Positions 60,599 to 64,000 of a DNA stretch of 64,000 bases are shown here, piece after piece (position 1 is the stretch's first letter; every line of letters starts with the position of its first letter). The stretch lies in NCBI GenBank assembly GCA_025617745.1, contig CM046870.1:5111618-5175617 (forward strand). The letters are read 5' to 3'. Origin of the DNA: Heliocidaris erythrogramma (Eukaryota; Echinodermata; Echinoidea; Camarodonta; Echinometridae). A model generated the notes under the pieces. That model ran no database searches. It was not told the origin of the DNA and worked only from the letters and a program-made list of their open reading frames with translations. The position numbers and the translations under genes were made by a program.

Positions 60599-61383
60599 GT
60601 GCCAGTAAAGCTATATATATAAATAGTCAGTCGGTCCGTCAGTCATATATAGAATAAATCATTAGCATAAAACTTTATCAATCATTTCTACCAGTACAAT
60701 TTTCATAATATATCTTCCAAAACATGCCTTTAAGAATCAATCATAATTCAAATATGTTTATAGAATATTTTCCACATGAGCATATAATGTTGAAAAGGAA
60801 TATACATTGTAATACTTCTGCAACATCTGTTTGGTGTTCTATTTTAACAAACCAAGTAGAGAATATTTAAAGCCCAACATCAGTTCATTATAATAACTTA
60901 TTCAATGTCTCTTGGTCTTGGCTCTGAGGGGCTTAACTTATATCGCGAGGGTGCCGGTGACAGGCGGGGGGGGGGGGGGGGCAAGGACCGGGGCAAGGAG
61001 GCCGCATCCTTAGTGTAGGGGGTGCTTTTGGTTTGAAGGATCCATACACGCATCCCTTCCCTTTTGTAATACAATGAAACAAACAAAAAACAGTCAAAAA
61101 GGTGGCTTGGCCGCAGCCCCTCACACAATGTCGGAGCACCTTCTCCACTCCTGCAGGGAGCTGAGTGGAGAAGGTACACTTATCAGCCAGGCCCCATTTA
61201 ACAATGAATGAGTGTCTGAAAGAAAATGGCAAAAATGGGGCATCTGGCCGTTCAAACGTGGGTGCGCATAAAAAATAGTCATATTAAAACAATGAAATAG
61301 AAAACATCAGGAGAAAAACTTGAATTTGTGGTTGTGCTTGTCAAAACCATGCAGTCCTGAGACTACAGTTGGCATCCTCTTCA
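60599..61383. other. Non-coding stretch with a G16 run and a short perfect hairpin
   Basis: A G16 run lies at 60966-60981. ACCTTCTCCACTC (61138-61150) and GAGTGGAGAAGGT (61163-61175) form a 13-bp perfect stem with a 12-base loop. Open frames on the minus strand show no recognisable protein. Confidence 0.5.
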
Positions 61384-61560
61384 CTGATTGATTGATTGAT
61401 TGATTGATTGATTCGCCAAGCCTCCAACATACAACAATCATATTAAGAATAACAGATCAAAATTAAGTAAGCTTGAACAGGATAACCCACGAAAGCTCGA
61501 GAGCTTATTTCCCGTGGCCTCCCCAACATACAAAATTAATAAGTTAAAATTGTATTATTT
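61384..61560 (-). mobile_element. Non-LTR retrotransposon 3' tail fragment
   Basis: (TGAT)n at the left (61386-61412) is the simple tail of a sequence that reads on the minus strand GGAGGCCACGGGAAATAAGC, CTCGAGCTTTCGTGGGTTAT, then the tail. Simple-unit tails are typical of CR1/L2/RTE-type LINEs. No coding part remains. Confidence 0.5.
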
Positions 61561-62121
61561 ACAGCCTGCATGAGAAGAAAAAAATATTAAAGATAATGAA
61601 TGATACTATTAACAACAACAACATCAAGGAGAAGAAGAAGAAGAAAAGAAGAAGAGCAAAAAGAACAAAGAATATGGTGAATCTCTAAAACGTATACAAA
61701 AACAAAAGTATATACAAAATTAAACAGGGTATAGAGAAATGAAAAGACTATTATATTGTTCTATATATTCAGGCTATATAAATCATATATGTCATATAGC
61801 CTTTGCAAAAATTTCAAAAAGGGAGGACAGCTCTGGGGAACATTGATTGAGCTACGCAAAGTTATTCTCGAAATTTCTTTCACATTTGTATTTATTTCCA
61901 CGAGATTTTCCAAAGCTGTTGTATATGTTATTTCCTTACACTTGTTAATAATTATTCTAATGTATACATGTATTCAAAGCATTCGCTTGGATCCAGCTGA
62001 GGCACGCGGCTTGTCTTTGTTCAAAACTCACCTGCCCCCCGACAAAGGAATTAATTAATAAGGTTGAGGATTTGTCAATCTGTCGGTCAATTGAATCTGG
62101 TGTCGCGAAAACCACTAACCC
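61561..62121. other. Non-coding stretch beside the tRNA gene
   Basis: AAGAAGA-rich at the left. It includes the left copy of a 19-bp direct repeat (61798-61816) whose partner is at 62201-62219. No gene is seen. Confidence 0.6.
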
Positions 62122-62192
62122 GTCTCCGTTGTCTAGTGGTTAAGGCCTTGGCGTTCTAAGCCAACGACCCGGGTTCGATTCCCGGCGGAGAC
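62122..62192 (+). tRNA. tRNA-Arg (anticodon TCT)
   Basis: A 71-base cloverleaf: acceptor arms GTCTCCG and CGGAGAC pair perfectly, the D stem is GTCT/AGGC, the anticodon stem TTGGC/GCCAA closes the loop GTTCTAA with anticodon TCT, and the T arm is CCGGG/CCCGG with loop TTCGATT. Internal promoter boxes TAGTGGTTAAGGC and GGTTCGATTCC are intact. There is no intron. It decodes AGA. Confidence is high because all arms pair and a terminator follows. Confidence 0.94.
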
Positions 62193-62193
62193 A

Positions 62194-62199
62194 TTTTTT
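62194..62199 (+). terminator. RNA polymerase III terminator (T6)
   Basis: TTTTTT begins two bases after the tRNA 3' end, the normal Pol III stop signal. Confidence 0.9.
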
Positions 62200-62238
62200 C
62201 AGCCTTTGCAAAAATTTCAGTGTATATACATGTATATA

Positions 62239-63934
62239 CACTGTTGGTCATAATGGTAGCATAATTTTTTTTCCTACCTTTCGTACACTATTGACAACAA
62301 TACGAGTCATTTTTTTGCAAAATAAAGCTTATATCTTCACCGATTTTATTGATAAATCTGTAACATATGAAATAAAAAATATAAGACAAAAATTAATTCA
62401 CACAAACTTTATACACTGGTTTAAACCACTTTTGACAAACACAATCATCCAGACCTTGGATTCCTTGAAAAAATGTATCGTTTTTGGTAAATGTCTAACC
62501 ATGATAAATTTATCGTGAAAAATAAAATCTTGGGATCTTTTGATGATTGAAGGGAAGTGTTCCTCTTTTTAATCTTGTTGGGTCACTTAGTACCTGGTAT
62601 GGCCACCTCTGGCACGCACCAGTGCCTCCACACGCCGTGGCATACTGTCCACAAGGTTGTTGATGGTGTTCAAGGGCAGTGCATCCCACTCTTCGGTCAG
62701 TACCTGGGCTAACTCCTGCACATTTTGAGGATGATTGTTTCTCTCATTGATGGCACGGCCCAGTGCATCCCAGGCGTGCTCAATGGGGGTTCATGTCGGG
62801 GGAACAGGCAGGCCAAGGCATCTGCTGCACGTCCTCTGTGTCAAGGAATTCCCTCACCAGACGTGCCCTATGTGATCGAGCGTTGTCGTCTTGGAGCTGA
62901 AAGTTATTGCCATTATACTCTTCTCGCGTATGGAAGACGATGGGGTTCCAGGATATCGCGGTACACGACGGCGTTGACGTTTCCTTCAGGTGCAGCCAAT
63001 GGCGTTTTTCCGCCATAATGTATTCCGACCCATACCATCACTGAGCCTCCACCTGCTTGATTGGTTTCCTGGACACAGTCATTACGGAGGTTCTCGCCCC
63101 ACAGTCGTCGAACCATCTGCCTCCCATCGGTGCGGTCAAGGATGTACCGGCTTTCATCAGTGAAGATTACATGGCGCCAGTGACCAAGCTGCCATCTCCT
63201 GTGCCTCCTAGCCCACTGGAGTCGAGCAACCCGGTGGCGAACAGTGAGACGTGGAACCTTGGTCATTCGCCGAGCTCTGTAGCCATGTTGGACAAGTCTC
63301 CTGTTTACGGTTTCCCGTGAAACGTTCACTCCGAAGTGCCTCCTCCACAAGTGGCAAAGACGACTCGCTGGCATTCTCCGGTTCCTACGGCACATGTTCA
63401 GCAGTTGACGGTCATCCCGTGCGGATGTTCTTCGACCTTGGTCGACCTGTAGATCTCTCTGGACTCAAAGTACCCGCCTCTCGATGTCTTCTGAGGATGC
63501 GGCACACAAAACTCTGCGATAGTCCAAGAATATCTGCAATCTGGGCCTGTGTCCGTCCATTCCGTCGGAGTGCAAGGACCCTCTGACGAATTGCAAGTGC
63601 CGTTGGGTGAGGAATAGTGTAAGGAATCAATGTACCAAATTTGGTAGGAATTGATCAAGCTAACTCTGAAAACGGGCTGTTAACACACGTAGGCTTTCTG
63701 CACGAAATGGACAGCAAAACAGCAGCAGAAAGGAGGCTCTGCATTTCATAGCACCAAACAATAAGATAGGCCACGTTATGGAATGTTTCACTTGACCGAC
63801 TTTTACATCGACAATACAAAATCATTATGTAATCAATGAACCTGGTCAATATTATCTATTTAGGCTTTTAAATATGATTAAATCAACGGATGACTATGAA
63901 AGTACGAATTATGCTAACATTATGACCAACAGTG
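62239..63934 (-). mobile_element. Tc1/mariner transposon, nearly complete
   Basis: CACTGTTGGTCATAATGGTA at the left and its inverse at the right (TAACATTATGACCAACAGTG) form 27-bp ends with one mismatch, and TA flanks each side (62237-62238 and 63935-63936). The interior carries one transposase reading region on the minus strand. Length (1.7 kb) and layout are standard for Tc1-type elements. Confidence 0.93.
62587..63654 (-). pseudogene. Tc1-type transposase, frameshifted
   Basis: A cut-and-paste transposase of the DD34E class. In order: a helix-turn-helix (RRNGRTQAQIADILGLSQSF), a GRPR-type linker (STGRPRS), a second DNA-binding unit (SRETVNRRLVQHGYRARR), the first catalytic Asp in VIFTDES, the second in LQDDNARSH, and the Glu in NPIEHAWDALG, 34 residues after the second Asp. 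Three +1 shifts break the frame, at the C/G runs 63416-63418, 62942-62945 and 62785-62789 (plus-strand coordinates). No nonsense codons are seen apart from those caused by the shifts. The stop is TAA at 62589-62587. No ATG is found at the N-terminus; the open frame begins after a TGA at 63657. Confidence 0.9.
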
Positions 63935-64000
63935 TATATATTCTTTCTCATTCTTTGTGTTCATTATTTATTGAACAAGAATGTCTTATACAGATTAAGT

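Noticed and set aside
60898..61232. Pro/Ser-rich minus-strand frames
   Set aside because: They run through a G16 homopolymer, have no recognisable domain, and exist in two overlapping frames.

Overview
The window is eukaryotic, AT-rich genomic DNA from an animal, most likely a marine invertebrate deuterostome such as an echinoderm. The evidence is one intron-rich animal gene with consistent GT-AG exons, dense short inverted-repeat transposons (MITEs), a Tc1/mariner element, tRNA-derived SINE pieces, and heavy use of the palindromic word ACATGT. The species call is inference. There are no operons, ribosome binding sites or CRISPR arrays.

One protein-coding gene dominates: a cordon-bleu (COBL/COBLL1 family) actin-regulator homologue on the minus strand. 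It runs from a start region near 60.4-59.3 kb to at least 9.67 kb, and possibly ends at 3.97 kb. I resolved twelve well-supported coding exons whose phases join without a break (1,620 codons), plus two weak candidates for the 3' end. In protein order these give: a short basic N-terminus; two consecutive ubiquitin-like segments, of which the second is the Cobl domain; a Lys-rich patch; two KKRRPAP-type motifs; a poly-proline segment; four in-frame phase-1 exons carrying SH3-type PxPKPR motifs and a third KKRKAP motif; and a large Glu-rich then Gln/Met-rich exon. No canonical WH2 motif (LRKV-type) is visible, so the actin-binding end is either diverged or beyond the left edge of the window.

The 23.6-kb intron 1 (35.7-59.3 kb) and the other introns hold nearly all of the remaining sequence. 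It is packed with mobile elements: TA-flanked and TTAA-flanked MITEs, a 1.67-kb near-palindromic foldback element, nested insertions, SINE fragments, non-LTR retrotransposon tails, minisatellites (15.2-16.4 kb, 22.3-23.3 kb, 30.4-30.7 kb, 44.2-44.7 kb), GA/CT arrays and eight poly(G)/poly(C) runs of 10 bases or more. To the right of the gene are a tRNA-Arg(TCT) gene (62.12 kb) with a Pol III terminator and a Tc1/mariner transposon (62.24-63.93 kb) whose transposase carries three +1 shifts. At the far left, a plus-strand polyadenylation signal near 1.21 kb may mark the 3' end of a convergent gene outside the window.
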